A model generated the notes under the pieces. It did not search any database, was not told the DNA's origin, and saw only the letters and a list, made by a program, of their open reading frames with translations. 7,902 bases of DNA, taken from positions 1 through 7,902 of the forward strand of contig JAVBOJ010000135.1 in assembly GCA_031550755.1 (NCBI GenBank). Reading direction: 5' to 3'. Source of the DNA: JAVBOJ01 sp031550755. Its GTDB lineage: Bacteria > Bacillota > Clostridia > Oscillospirales > UBA929. The first letter of the stretch is position 1. Each line of letters begins with the position of its first letter. The position numbers and the translations under genes were made by a program. Of this stretch, positions 1 through 6,707 are shown piece after piece.

Positions 1-189
1 GACGGGCGTCTGGTTGACGCGGTTGATCCCACCCGCCTTGAGGTTGTGTTTACCGTGCAGGCCAGCGTCGCCAACGCCACGCTGTTCCGGGTCGGGCCGC
101 AGGAAATTCGCGCCGGCCTCGGCCATTTTCTCAAGACCCGCTATCTGGAGTTTTCGTCCATCATTGAATCGGTGACGCTCAATGGGTAA
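1..189 (+). CDS. C-terminal fragment of an unidentified protein
   Basis: Frame 1 is open from the window edge to a TAA at 187-189, giving the last 62 residues of a gene that begins upstream. The visible part reads like a folded soluble C-terminus: alternating hydrophobic residues (LEVVFTVQASVANATLFRVG), a short helix-like stretch, and the ending IESVTLNG. I do not recognise a family, and no membrane segment or catalytic motif is visible. It overlaps the start of the next gene by 8 bases (ATGGGTAA), the arrangement expected for translational coupling, so it probably belongs to the same operon as the ligase-like membrane protein and may share a cell-envelope role; that role is inference from position only. 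Confidence 0.7.
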   Translation, partial: DGRLVDAVDPTRLEVVFTVQASVANATLFRVGPQEIRAGLGHFLKTRYLEFSSIIESVTLNG

Positions 190-1765
190 CACCGCCGTTT
201 CCGGCAGTCTGCTGGTGCGGTTTGTCCGCCGTTTGCGGCTGTTTTACAAAACAAGTCTGGTCTGCGCTTTTTTTGCCGCGCTGAGCCGCGGCTGGGAGCA
301 TTCGCGCACGCGCCGGATGATTGCCGCCTTGCTGGGCGGCCCTTGCCGGACGCTGTACGGCTCAAAGCTGTATCGAATTTACCGCCGCGCGGGGACGCGG
401 GTGTCCAACCTCGGGGCGGCGGTCGGCCGGGTTTGGCGGAGCAGTCTGCTGCGCCGCGCGACGGCCGGCGTGTGGCACTCGGGATGTCTGCGCGGTTCGC
501 TGCTGCTGCGCCCGCTACGTTTCCTCAAAACCGAGGGCGTCCTGCTGACGCTGTTCACGCTTTATTTGCCTATTGACTGGGCGCTGCGGCAGATCAATTC
601 GCTGGCTTTTTTGGCCTCCTATTGGGATGAGGCGTTTTTGGTGTTCGGGCTGCTGTTTCTCATCTATAACCGCGCCCGCAAGCCCGCCTGCGCCCTGCCG
701 GGGCTGTCGCCGCTGCATCCGTTTTTGTTTTTCTTTCTCGGCGTTTCCATTTTTCTGATGTTCGTCGTGTCGCCCAATTTCGGTGTGGCCGTGTCCGGCT
801 GGCGGGCGCAATGCCAGTACATCCTGTGGTTTTTCGTGGTGGGGACGCTGGCCGCCGAGCGCCGCCGCGGCTTTTTGCTGTGCGGCGTGATGGTCGGGCT
901 GGGCACGCTGATCGGTCTGCACGGGCTCTACCAGTTCGCCGTCGGGGTGCAGATCCCGGCCGCGTGGGTGTCGGTCTATGAGCAGGGCGTGCGCACCCGG
1001 GTGTTTTCCATCATCGGCAGTCCCAACATCATGGGCAGCTTTCTGGTGTTGCTCGCGCCGCTGGCCGCCGCCTTCTCGTATATTGTCAAGCCCTTGTGGG
1101 CCAAGGTCTGCTGCTGGGGCGCGACGCTTGTGATGTGCCTGTCCTGCATCTTCACCTTTTCGCGCGGCGGGTGGCTGGGCATGGCGGTCGCCATTGTTGT
1201 CTTCGGGTTGTTCCGCGACCGCCGGATTCTGGCGGTGTCGTTTCTGGTGGCCGGTGCGGCGGTGTTTGTCCCGCAGATTGCCAACCGCGTGGCGTTTTTG
1301 CTCACGCCGGATTTCGCCGCCAACAACGAATCGGGCGGGCGGGCCGCCCGCTGGGTATACGGGCTGGAGCTGCTGCACCGCAACGACCCTGTCCTCGGCT
1401 TCGGACTGGGGCGCTTCGGCGGCGCGGTGGCCATGCAAAGCCCCAAGCTCCTTGGCGTTACCTATTTTTATATGGACAACTATTATATGAAAACCCTTGT
1501 CGAAATGGGCTATGTGGGGCTTGTCTCTTATGTGGGGCTGCTGCTGGGGCTCGTCGGCAACGGACTGCGCGCGTTATTTGTCAGCCGGAAACGCTCCGCC
1601 GATTATTCGCTGGCCTGCGGCCTGTTGGCCGGACTTTGCGGCGTGCTCGTCCACTGTTTCTGGGAAAATATTTTTGAAGTTCCCTATATGAACGCCTATT
1701 TCTGGGGGCTGGCCGCCGTGCTAATGGCGGTCGGGTTTCGCTGGGAAAAGGAAGACAAGGAGTAA
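182..1765 (+). CDS. O-antigen ligase family (Wzy_C) polytopic membrane protein
   Basis: This 527-residue protein has about ten or more hydrophobic segments from residue 117 onward and the hallmarks of the O-antigen ligase/polymerase superfamily. These are a SPN motif (280-282) at the start of a membrane helix, TFSRGGWLG (325-333), and a large outside loop with GGRAARW (385-391) and GFGLGRFGG (406-414), then DNYYMKTLVEMGYVGL (432-447). In many relatives the last motif begins HN; here His is replaced by Asp432. Members join or polymerise lipid-linked glycans on the outer face of the membrane; in a Gram-positive the product would be an exopolysaccharide or wall glycan, substrate unknown. Residues 1-115 form a basic extension of degenerate repeats with Ser at 9, 25, 41, 61, 88 and 106. 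The ATG at 182 overlaps the preceding stop and has only a weak ribosome binding site (GGTGA), fitting coupling. The gene ends 4 bases before degV. Family assignment is firm, substrate is not. Confidence 0.88.
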   Translation: MGNTAVSGSLLVRFVRRLRLFYKTSLVCAFFAALSRGWEHSRTRRMIAALLGGPCRTLYGSKLYRIYRRAGTRVSNLGAAVGRVWRSSLLRRATAGVWHSGCLRGSLLLRPLRFLKTEGVLLTLFTLYLPIDWALRQINSLAFLASYWDEAFLVFGLLFLIYNRARKPACALPGLSPLHPFLFFFLGVSIFLMFVVSPNFGVAVSGWRAQCQYILWFFVVGTLAAERRRGFLLCGVMVGLGTLIGLHGLYQFAVGVQIPAAWVSVYEQGVRTRVFSIIGSPNIMGSFLVLLAPLAAAFSYIVKPLWAKVCCWGATLVMCLSCIFTFSRGGWLGMAVAIVVFGLFRDRRILAVSFLVAGAAVFVPQIANRVAFLLTPDFAANNESGGRAARWVYGLELLHRNDPVLGFGLGRFGGAVAMQSPKLLGVTYFYMDNYYMKTLVEMGYVGLVSYVGLLLGLVGNGLRALFVSRKRSADYSLACGLLAGLCGVLVHCFWENIFEVPYMNAYFWGLAAVLMAVGFRWEKEDKE

Positions 1766-1769
1766 AGAT

Positions 1770-2600
1770 ATGATTCGAATCATCACCGACAGCGGCGCGG
1801 ACTATCCCCCCGCATTGGCCGAAAGGGACGGCGTGGACATTGTGAATCTGACCATCACCTTTGAGGAGAAGGAATTCACCGGCACAAACCATGAGTTTTA
1901 CGAAAAACTCAAGACCGTCCACGTCCTGCCCAAGACCTCCCAGCCGTCGCCCGCCGTGTTTGAGGACTGCTTCCGCCGCCATGTCGAGCAGGGCGACGAG
2001 GTAGTGGCCGTCTGTATGTCGGGCGGCATCAGCGGAACCGTGCAGGCGGCGCACATTGGGGCGCAGCCGTTTGGCAATCAGGTTCATATTGTTGATTCGC
2101 GGGTGGCAACCTGCGGGCAGGCAGCGCTGATCAGCGCCGCCATGACGCTGCGCGAGGGCTGTAAAAACGCCAGGGAGCTGTCCGAGAAGCTGACGGCGCT
2201 TATTCCCAAGCTGCGTTTTTTCGCGCTGGTGTCCAATTTAAAATATTTGCGGCTGGGCGGACGCCTGAGCGCCGCCGCCGCCGCCATCGGGTCGATGCTG
2301 GGGATCTGCCCCATCCTCACCATGAAGGAGGGGCTGGTTGTCCCCACCGTCCGCGAGCGCGGCATGGAAAACGCCATGAAGCGCATGGCGGCCATCGCCG
2401 GGGAGGACACGCCCGACCCGCGCTTTCCCATTTTTGTCTACCATGTCATTTCGCCCGACATGCGCGCCCGGTTATCCGAGCTGCTGCGGCAGCACGGCGG
2501 CCTGTGGGCGCAGGTCAAGCATGTGGTCAACGAGCTGGGCCCCACCATCGGCACCTATGCCGGGCCGGGCGCCGTGGGGATTGGGTTTATCGCGACGTAA
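1770..2600 (+). CDS. DegV family fatty-acid-binding protein
   Basis: This 276-residue protein is full length for the DegV/FakB family (about 280). Visible signatures are TDSGAD (6-11) at the N-terminus, TSQPSP (56-61) with the Thr/Ser pair that contacts the fatty-acid carboxylate in solved structures, SGGISGT (84-90), VDS (108-110), and the C-domain motif LKYLRLGGRLS (157-167). Family members are cytosolic and bind one fatty acid; FakB types present it to the kinase FakA, making acyl phosphate for phospholipid synthesis. No fakA is in view, so whether this copy works with a kinase is unknown. The AAGGAG at 1757-1762 runs into the stop of the ligase-like gene and lies 7 bases before the ATG, so the two are almost certainly cotranscribed. 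A hairpin terminator follows. Confidence 0.93.
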   Translation: MIRIITDSGADYPPALAERDGVDIVNLTITFEEKEFTGTNHEFYEKLKTVHVLPKTSQPSPAVFEDCFRRHVEQGDEVVAVCMSGGISGTVQAAHIGAQPFGNQVHIVDSRVATCGQAALISAAMTLREGCKNARELSEKLTALIPKLRFFALVSNLKYLRLGGRLSAAAAAIGSMLGICPILTMKEGLVVPTVRERGMENAMKRMAAIAGEDTPDPRFPIFVYHVISPDMRARLSELLRQHGGLWAQVKHVVNELGPTIGTYAGPGAVGIGFIAT

Positions 2601-2617
2601 AAAAGGGAAAAAATACA

Positions 2618-2643
2618 AAGAGGAGGGGGAATCCCTCCTTTTT
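2618..2643 (+). terminator. Intrinsic terminator after degV
   Basis: The 7-bp stem AGGAGGG (2621-2627) pairs with CCCTCCT (2633-2639) around a 5-base loop, followed by five T (2639-2643). Flanking A/T pairs can lengthen the stem. It lies 17 bases after the degV stop and closes the first operon. The core AGGAGGGGGAATCCC recurs at 7401-7415. Confidence 0.82.
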
Positions 2644-2698
2644 GCGCATTGTGCCCCCTGGAAAGTTGAACAGAGATCCGCCGCTCCGCGTGCGCCGA

Positions 2699-2764
2699 GA
2701 TTTCCGCGCGATTTCCCTGACAAAGCAAATTGACAACGCGCCGTACGGTGGTATAATAAAGAAT
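2699..2764 (+). promoter_or_regulatory. Promoter of the serC-pspC-serA operon
   Basis: A perfect -35 TTGACA (2730-2735) and a perfect -10 TATAAT (2752-2757) are separated by 16 bases, predicting transcription from about 2764 and a leader of only some 30 bases, too short for a riboswitch. The spacer contains the perfect 8-bp palindrome CCGTACGG (2741-2748), and GATTTCC occurs twice just upstream (2699-2705 and 2710-2716), 11 bases apart. Either could be a regulator site, but that is speculative. The remaining gap from 2644 to 2698 shows nothing recognisable. Confidence 0.85.
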
Positions 2765-2795
2765 ATTCCTGATTTTGCGAGGAGGGTCTTTATTT

Positions 2796-3884
2796 ATGGG
2801 AGAACGGATTTACAACTTTTCCGCCGGCCCGGCCATGATGCCCGAGGCGGTACTGAAAAAGGCGGCGGCCGAAATGCTGGACTACAGCGGCTCCGGCATG
2901 TCGGTGATGGAGATGAGCCACCGCGCCCCGGTCTATGACAAAATCATCAAGGCGGTGGAGCGGCAGCTGCGCGACGTCATGCATATCCCGGACAATTACC
3001 GCGTACTGTTTTTGCAGGGCGGTGCGACGCTCCAGTTTTCCATGGTGCCGATGAACCTTCTGCCGCGCTCTGGCAAGGCCGATTACGCCCTGACCGGCGA
3101 GTTTTCCACCAAGGCCTACAAAGAGGCGAAAAAATATGGCGAGGTGCGCGCGGCTGTCAGCACCGAGGCGGAAAATTTCGCGCGGATTCCGGCGCAGAGC
3201 GAGCTCGCGCTCGATCCCGGCGCGTCGTATTTCCACTACTGCATGAACAACACCATTTTCGGCACCAAATGGCCGTATCTGCCCGAGACGGGAGAGGTGC
3301 CGCTGGTGTGCGACATGTCGTCGTGCATATTGTCCGAGCCGGTGGATGTGTCGAAATTCGGCCTGATCTACGCCGGCGCGCAGAAAAACATGGGACCGGC
3401 GGGTCTGTGCGTGGTGATTCTGCGCGAAGATTTGGCCGGACAGACCCTGCCCGGCACGCCGGGACTGATGGACTATGCCGCCCAGATCAAAAACGAGTCG
3501 ATGATCAACACGCCGCCGACCTATGGCATCTATCTGCTGGGGTTGGTGCTGGACTGGGTGCGCGAAATGGGCGGACTGGACGCCATGAAGACCCACAACG
3601 AGAAAAAGGCCAAGGTGCTCTACGACGCGCTGGACGCCTCGGATTTCTACAAACCGGCGGCGGAGAAAAACAGCCGGTCGCTGATGAATGTCACCTTCTT
3701 CACGGGCGATCCCGCGCTGGACGATCTGTTTGTCAAAGAGGCGGCGGCGCAAGGGCTGGCCACCCTCAAGGGGCATCGCGCCGTGGGCGGAATGCGCGCC
3801 TCAATTTACAACGCCATGCCGATCGAGGGCGTGGAAAAACTGGCGGTATTCATGAAGGAATTTGAGCAAAAACACAAAAAGTAA
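2796..3884 (+). CDS. serC: Phosphoserine aminotransferase
   Basis: This enzyme makes O-phospho-L-serine from 3-phosphohydroxypyruvate and glutamate, the second step of serine synthesis, with pyridoxal phosphate. It is 362 residues, the normal length. Visible family features are the N-terminal RIYNFSAGPA (4-13), SHR (41-43) and QGGAT (74-78) that contact phosphate groups, CDMSSCILS (172-180), and YAGAQKNMGPAG (192-203) with the cofactor lysine at K197. HRAVGGMRASIYNAM near the end is also typical. An upstream in-frame TTG at 2775 exists, but AGGAGGG at 2780-2786 sits 9 bases before the ATG at 2796 and the family begins here, so 2796 is chosen. It is the first gene of the operon, 12 bases ahead of the PspC gene. 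The homologous pathway step for pyridoxine synthesis is also possible, but the neighbouring serA points to serine. Confidence 0.97.
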   Translation: MGERIYNFSAGPAMMPEAVLKKAAAEMLDYSGSGMSVMEMSHRAPVYDKIIKAVERQLRDVMHIPDNYRVLFLQGGATLQFSMVPMNLLPRSGKADYALTGEFSTKAYKEAKKYGEVRAAVSTEAENFARIPAQSELALDPGASYFHYCMNNTIFGTKWPYLPETGEVPLVCDMSSCILSEPVDVSKFGLIYAGAQKNMGPAGLCVVILREDLAGQTLPGTPGLMDYAAQIKNESMINTPPTYGIYLLGLVLDWVREMGGLDAMKTHNEKKAKVLYDALDASDFYKPAAEKNSRSLMNVTFFTGDPALDDLFVKEAAAQGLATLKGHRAVGGMRASIYNAMPIEGVEKLAVFMKEFEQKHKK

Positions 3885-3896
3885 GGAGCGAGCGTC

Positions 3897-4082
3897 ATGA
3901 AACGGCTATACAAGGTCAGAAATGGGAAGCTCTGCGGCGTCTGCGGCGGCCTCGCGGCCTATTTTGAACTCGACCCCACACTGGTGCGGCTGGGCTGGGT
4001 CATTTTCAGCTGTATGGCCGGCGCGGGACTGGTGGCCTATATCATCGCCGCCGTCATCATGCCCTATGAGGATCAAATTTAA
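3897..4082 (+). CDS. PspC domain small membrane protein
   Basis: This 61-residue protein is essentially a single PspC domain. It has the N-terminal KRLYKVRNGKLCGVCGGLAAYF (2-23), where relatives carry R-x-x-x-x-K-x-x-GVCGGLA, then DPTLVRLGWVI (26-36) and one hydrophobic segment (about 33-55) ending in the typical MPYE. In Gram-negatives PspC senses envelope stress with PspA/PspB; in Firmicutes small stand-alone PspC proteins are common and their role is mostly undefined. The ribosome binding site AAGGAG (3883-3888) overlaps the serC stop and sits 8 bases before the ATG. Its place between serC and serA, 12 and 19 bases from each, means it is surely cotranscribed with them, yet no functional link to serine synthesis is known to me. 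Domain assignment is strong; function is not. Confidence 0.9.
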   Translation: MKRLYKVRNGKLCGVCGGLAAYFELDPTLVRLGWVIFSCMAGAGLVAYIIAAVIMPYEDQI

Positions 4083-4101
4083 GTGAAGGTTGTGTCCGTG
4101 G

Positions 4102-5271
4102 ATGTTTAATATACTCACCCTCAACAAAATCGCCGCGGTTGGCACCGACCGGCTGGACACCGCGCTGTTTTCCTGCGCGGACAAGCAAGCCTCGCCCCAT
4201 GCCGTGCTGGTGCGCTCGGCCGACATGCATGAGTTCCCGCTGGACGGCAATCTGCTGGCCATCGCGCGCGCCGGCGCGGGCGTCAACAACATCCCGGTGG
4301 AAAAATGCTCGGAGGCCGGCGTCGTGGTGTTCAATACGCCGGGCGCCAACGCCAACGCCGTCAAGGAGCTGGTGCTGTGCGCGCTGTTTTTGGCCTCCCG
4401 CGACGTGGTGGGCGGCGTGACCTGGGCGCAGGGGCTGAAAAACGAGGGCGACAATGTGCCCGCGCTGGTGGAAAAAGGGAAATCGGCCTTCGCCGGGCCG
4501 GAGATCCAGGGCAAGACGCTGGGCGTCGTGGGGCTGGGCGCCATCGGCGCGATGGTGGCCAACGCCGCCTGTGCGCTGGGCATGAACGTGTTGGGCTTTG
4601 ACCCGTATCTCTCCATCGACGCGGCGTGGGGCCTGTCCAACGCGGTGCGCAAGGCGCGCGACCTGCGGCAGATTTATATGGACAGCGATTATATCACCCT
4701 GCACATCCCGCTGACGCCCGAGACCCGCGGCAGCGTAAACGCCGAGGTGTTTTCCATGGCGCGGTCCGGCCTGCGCATCATCAACATGGCGCGCGGCGAG
4801 CTGGTCAACACCGCCGACATCAAAGCGGCGCTGGAAGCGGGTACGGTGGCGGCCTATGTCACCGACTTCCCCAACGCCGACCTGCTGGGCGTCAAAAACA
4901 TCGTGCCGGTGCCGCATCTGGGCGCGTCCACGCCCGAGAGCGAGGACAATTGCGCCGTCATGGCGGTCGATCAAATGGCCGACTTTTTGCGCTTCGGCAC
5001 GGTCAAAAACTCGGTCAATCTGCCCGATGTGTCGCTGGAGATCGGCAGCGGCGGCAGCCGCCTGTGCGTTATCCACCGCAATGTTCCCAATATGGTGGGC
5101 TCCATCAGCTCGGCGCTGGCGGCGAAAAAGGTCAACATCGAAAACATGGTCAACAAATCCAAAAAAGACATGGCGTATTCCATTTTTGACCTCGGCAGCA
5201 TCCCGGAAGCGGACTGCATGGCGGGGATCGAAAAAATGGAGGGCGTGCTGAGAGCCCGGCTGATTGTATAG
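4102..5271 (+). CDS. serA: D-3-phosphoglycerate dehydrogenase with ACT domain
   Basis: This enzyme oxidises 3-phosphoglycerate to 3-phosphohydroxypyruvate with NAD, the first step of serine synthesis, and supplies the substrate of SerC. At 389 residues it is the short form common in Firmicutes. It has an N-terminal substrate domain, the NAD-binding GLGAIG (144-149), INMARGELVN with the likely catalytic R231, PHLGASTPESEDNCA with H272, and a C-terminal ACT domain from about residue 320 (RLCVIHRNVPNMVG), which in this family can mediate serine feedback. The catalytic Glu expected 29 residues after the Arg is Asp260 in an ungapped comparison with E. coli SerA. A TTG at 4090 is in frame, but the ATG at 4102 fits the family start (MFNILTLNKI) and has GAAGG at 4085-4089, 12 bases upstream. 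It is the last gene of the operon. Confidence 0.94.
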   Translation: MFNILTLNKIAAVGTDRLDTALFSCADKQASPHAVLVRSADMHEFPLDGNLLAIARAGAGVNNIPVEKCSEAGVVVFNTPGANANAVKELVLCALFLASRDVVGGVTWAQGLKNEGDNVPALVEKGKSAFAGPEIQGKTLGVVGLGAIGAMVANAACALGMNVLGFDPYLSIDAAWGLSNAVRKARDLRQIYMDSDYITLHIPLTPETRGSVNAEVFSMARSGLRIINMARGELVNTADIKAALEAGTVAAYVTDFPNADLLGVKNIVPVPHLGASTPESEDNCAVMAVDQMADFLRFGTVKNSVNLPDVSLEIGSGGSRLCVIHRNVPNMVGSISSALAAKKVNIENMVNKSKKDMAYSIFDLGSIPEADCMAGIEKMEGVLRARLIV

Positions 5272-5283
5272 ATCCAAACACAC

Positions 5284-5320
5284 AAAAAGGGCGTGCCGTC
5301 ACAGACGGCACGCCCTTTTT
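5284..5320. terminator. Bidirectional terminator between serA and metA
   Basis: Five A (5284-5288), a perfect 12-bp stem (GGGCGTGCCGTC, 5289-5300, with 5304-5315), a 3-base loop and five T (5316-5320). The A and T runs extend the pairing to 17 bp and provide a T-tract on either strand, so it can end both the plus-strand serine operon and the minus-strand metA transcript converging on it. Confidence 0.95.
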
Positions 5321-5329
5321 CGTTCATTC

Positions 5330-6244
5330 TCACAGCTCCCGCAGGTCGTACGGGGTCGCTTGGTAGACATAATAATTCAGCCAGTTGTTGTACAGCAGAT
5401 ACGAGTGGGAGTTCCAGGTCTTGCGCGGCGGATTTTCCGGGTTGTTTTCCGGGAAATAGTCCGCCGGGAGGTCGATGGACAGCCCGCGGTTTTTGTCGCG
5501 GAAGTACTCCGCCGACAGGGTGTCGGCGTCATATTCCGAGTGGCCGGTGACAAAAATCTGCCGCCCGTCGCGGTTCATCGCCAGATAGACCCCGGCCTTG
5601 TCCGACACCGCCAGCAGCTTGAGTTCGGGGCACGCCTCAATGTCCGCCCGGCGCACCTCGGTATGACGCGAATGCGGCGCGCGGAAGCAGTCGTCAAACC
5701 CGCGCACCAGCGGCACGGTGGGGTCGAGCAGGCTGTGCTCAAACACGCCAAACACCTTGGCGGACAGCGGCATTTTGGGGATCCCGTAATGGTAGTACAG
5801 CCCCGCCTGCGCGCCCCAGCAGATATGGAAGGTGGAAAACACGTTGGTTTTCGACCATTCCATGATCTCGCACAGCTCCGGCCAATAGTCCACCTGCTCA
5901 AACGGCAGCGTCTCGATCGGGGCACCGGTGATGATCAGACCGTCGTAGCGGTTGTCCCGGATGCGCGAGAAGGTGGTGTAAAACGCCTCCAGATGCTGCT
6001 GGGAGGTGTGCTTGGGCTGATAGCTGGCGGTTTGCAGCAGCTCGATTTCGATTTGCAGCGGCGTGTTGGACAGGCAGCGCAAAATCTGCGTTTCGGTGGC
6101 CACCTTGGTGGGCATGAGGTTGAGGATGACCAGCCGAAGCGGCCGGATGTCCTGATGGAGCGCCCGGTGCTCGGTCATGACGAAGACTTTTTCGCCCTCC
6201 AGCACGGCCCGCGCCGGCAGGGAATCGGGGATTTTGATGGGCAT
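5330..6244 (-). CDS. metA: Homoserine O-acyltransferase, probably acetyl-CoA specific
   Basis: MetA transfers an acyl group to the hydroxyl of L-homoserine, the committed step into methionine. The protein is 304 residues, as expected. The conserved start MPIKIPDSLPA, K47 in LMPTKVATE, the nucleophile C142 in FHICWGAQAG, and H235/E237 in VTGHSEYD are all present. Residue 111, in TGAPIETLPFEQVDYW, is Glu; in characterised family members Glu at this position goes with acetyl-CoA and Gly with succinyl-CoA, so this is most likely a homoserine O-acetyltransferase despite the usual succinyltransferase label. An in-frame GTG at 6253 exists, but the ATG at 6244 matches the family start and has GAGAGG 8 bases upstream. 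It follows the GntR gene by 54 bases; no clear promoter or SAM/T-box leader is visible in that gap, so it may be cotranscribed. It ends at the shared terminator with serA. Confidence 0.96.
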   Translation of the reverse strand: MPIKIPDSLPARAVLEGEKVFVMTEHRALHQDIRPLRLVILNLMPTKVATETQILRCLSNTPLQIEIELLQTASYQPKHTSQQHLEAFYTTFSRIRDNRYDGLIITGAPIETLPFEQVDYWPELCEIMEWSKTNVFSTFHICWGAQAGLYYHYGIPKMPLSAKVFGVFEHSLLDPTVPLVRGFDDCFRAPHSRHTEVRRADIEACPELKLLAVSDKAGVYLAMNRDGRQIFVTGHSEYDADTLSAEYFRDKNRGLSIDLPADYFPENNPENPPRKTWNSHSYLLYNNWLNYYVYQATPYDLREL

Positions 6245-6298
6245 GGAAAACACCTCTCAGAGAATATGGGGGGGCGGAAACGGTATATTGATTTGCCC

Positions 6299-6646
6299 TC
6301 ACCGATCGTGCGCCATCATCATGGCCATCAGATCGTTCCGGGAGATTCCCACCAGCCGGGCCTCCTCCAAGAGCGGCTCCAGAAAGCGTTCGCGGAAGTC
6401 GGCGCGGCGGCGCTCCCGGATGCGCTCCCGCGCACCCTCGGCCACAAACATGCCCACGCCGCGTTTTTTAAACAGAATGCCCTGCGCGGTCAGGCTGGCC
6501 ACGCCGCGCGCCGCCGTGGCGGGATTGATCTCAAAATGATGGGCATACTGGTGGGTGGACGGCACGGGCTCGCCCTCATGTACAATGCCGGTGAGGATAT
6601 CGTCCTCGAGCGCACGGGCGACTTGGCGGTACAGCTTTTCCTCCAT
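6299..6646 (-). CDS. GntR family regulator, YtrA subfamily
   Basis: This 115-residue protein has an N-terminal winged helix-turn-helix (about 1-70): EEKLYRQVARALEDDILTG, then GEPVPSTHQYAHHFEINPATAARG for the recognition region and GILFKKRGVGMFV for the wing. Only about 45 residues follow, rich in Arg and Glu, far too few for a FadR- or HutC-type ligand domain; this short form is the YtrA subfamily, whose members usually repress adjacent ABC transporter operons. No transporter gene is next to it in this window; ferredoxin lies upstream and metA downstream. The frame extends upstream to an ATG at 6694, but AGGGAGGAAG sits just before the ATG at 6646 and the family begins there, so 6646 is chosen. 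Target genes and inducer cannot be told from the sequence. Confidence 0.92.
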   Translation of the reverse strand: MEEKLYRQVARALEDDILTGIVHEGEPVPSTHQYAHHFEINPATAARGVASLTAQGILFKKRGVGMFVAEGARERIRERRRADFRERFLEPLLEEARLVGISRNDLMAMMMAHDR

Positions 6647-6660
6647 GAGCGCTTCCTCCC

Positions 6661-6692
6661 TGAAACAAAACGGACGGCCAAAAGGCCGCCCC
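6661..6692 (-). terminator. Imperfect hairpin between ferredoxin and gntR, probable terminator or attenuator
   Basis: On the minus strand GGGCGGCC (6685-6692) pairs with GGCCGTCC (6672-6679) around TTTT: five pairs next to the loop, one mismatch, then two more. A T-rich tail, GTTTTGTTTC, follows. It lies about 23 bases after the ferredoxin stop and 25 before the gntR start. The interrupted T tract suggests partial termination with read-through into gntR. Confidence 0.55.
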
Positions 6693-6707
6693 ATGCTTTG
6701 TGTATGT

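Noticed and set aside
515..1438. Minus-strand open frame of 307 codons opposite the ligase-like gene
   Set aside because: The translation is His/Arg/Gln/Glu-rich, as expected from the complement of hydrophobic membrane codons; there is no evidence of a real gene.
2790..3776. Minus-strand open frame of 328 codons opposite serC
   Set aside because: A shadow of serC codon use, with the same His/Arg/Gln-rich composition and no start signals.
4057..5283. Minus-strand open frame of 408 codons opposite serA
   Set aside because: It is antisense to a well-supported enzyme gene, its translation is rich in His, Arg, Gln and Asp with no recognisable domain, and it lacks a ribosome binding site.
6245..6298. 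SAM riboswitch or T-box leader ahead of metA
   Set aside because: Only 54 bases separate gntR from metA, too short for either element, and no conserved T-box or SAM core is visible.
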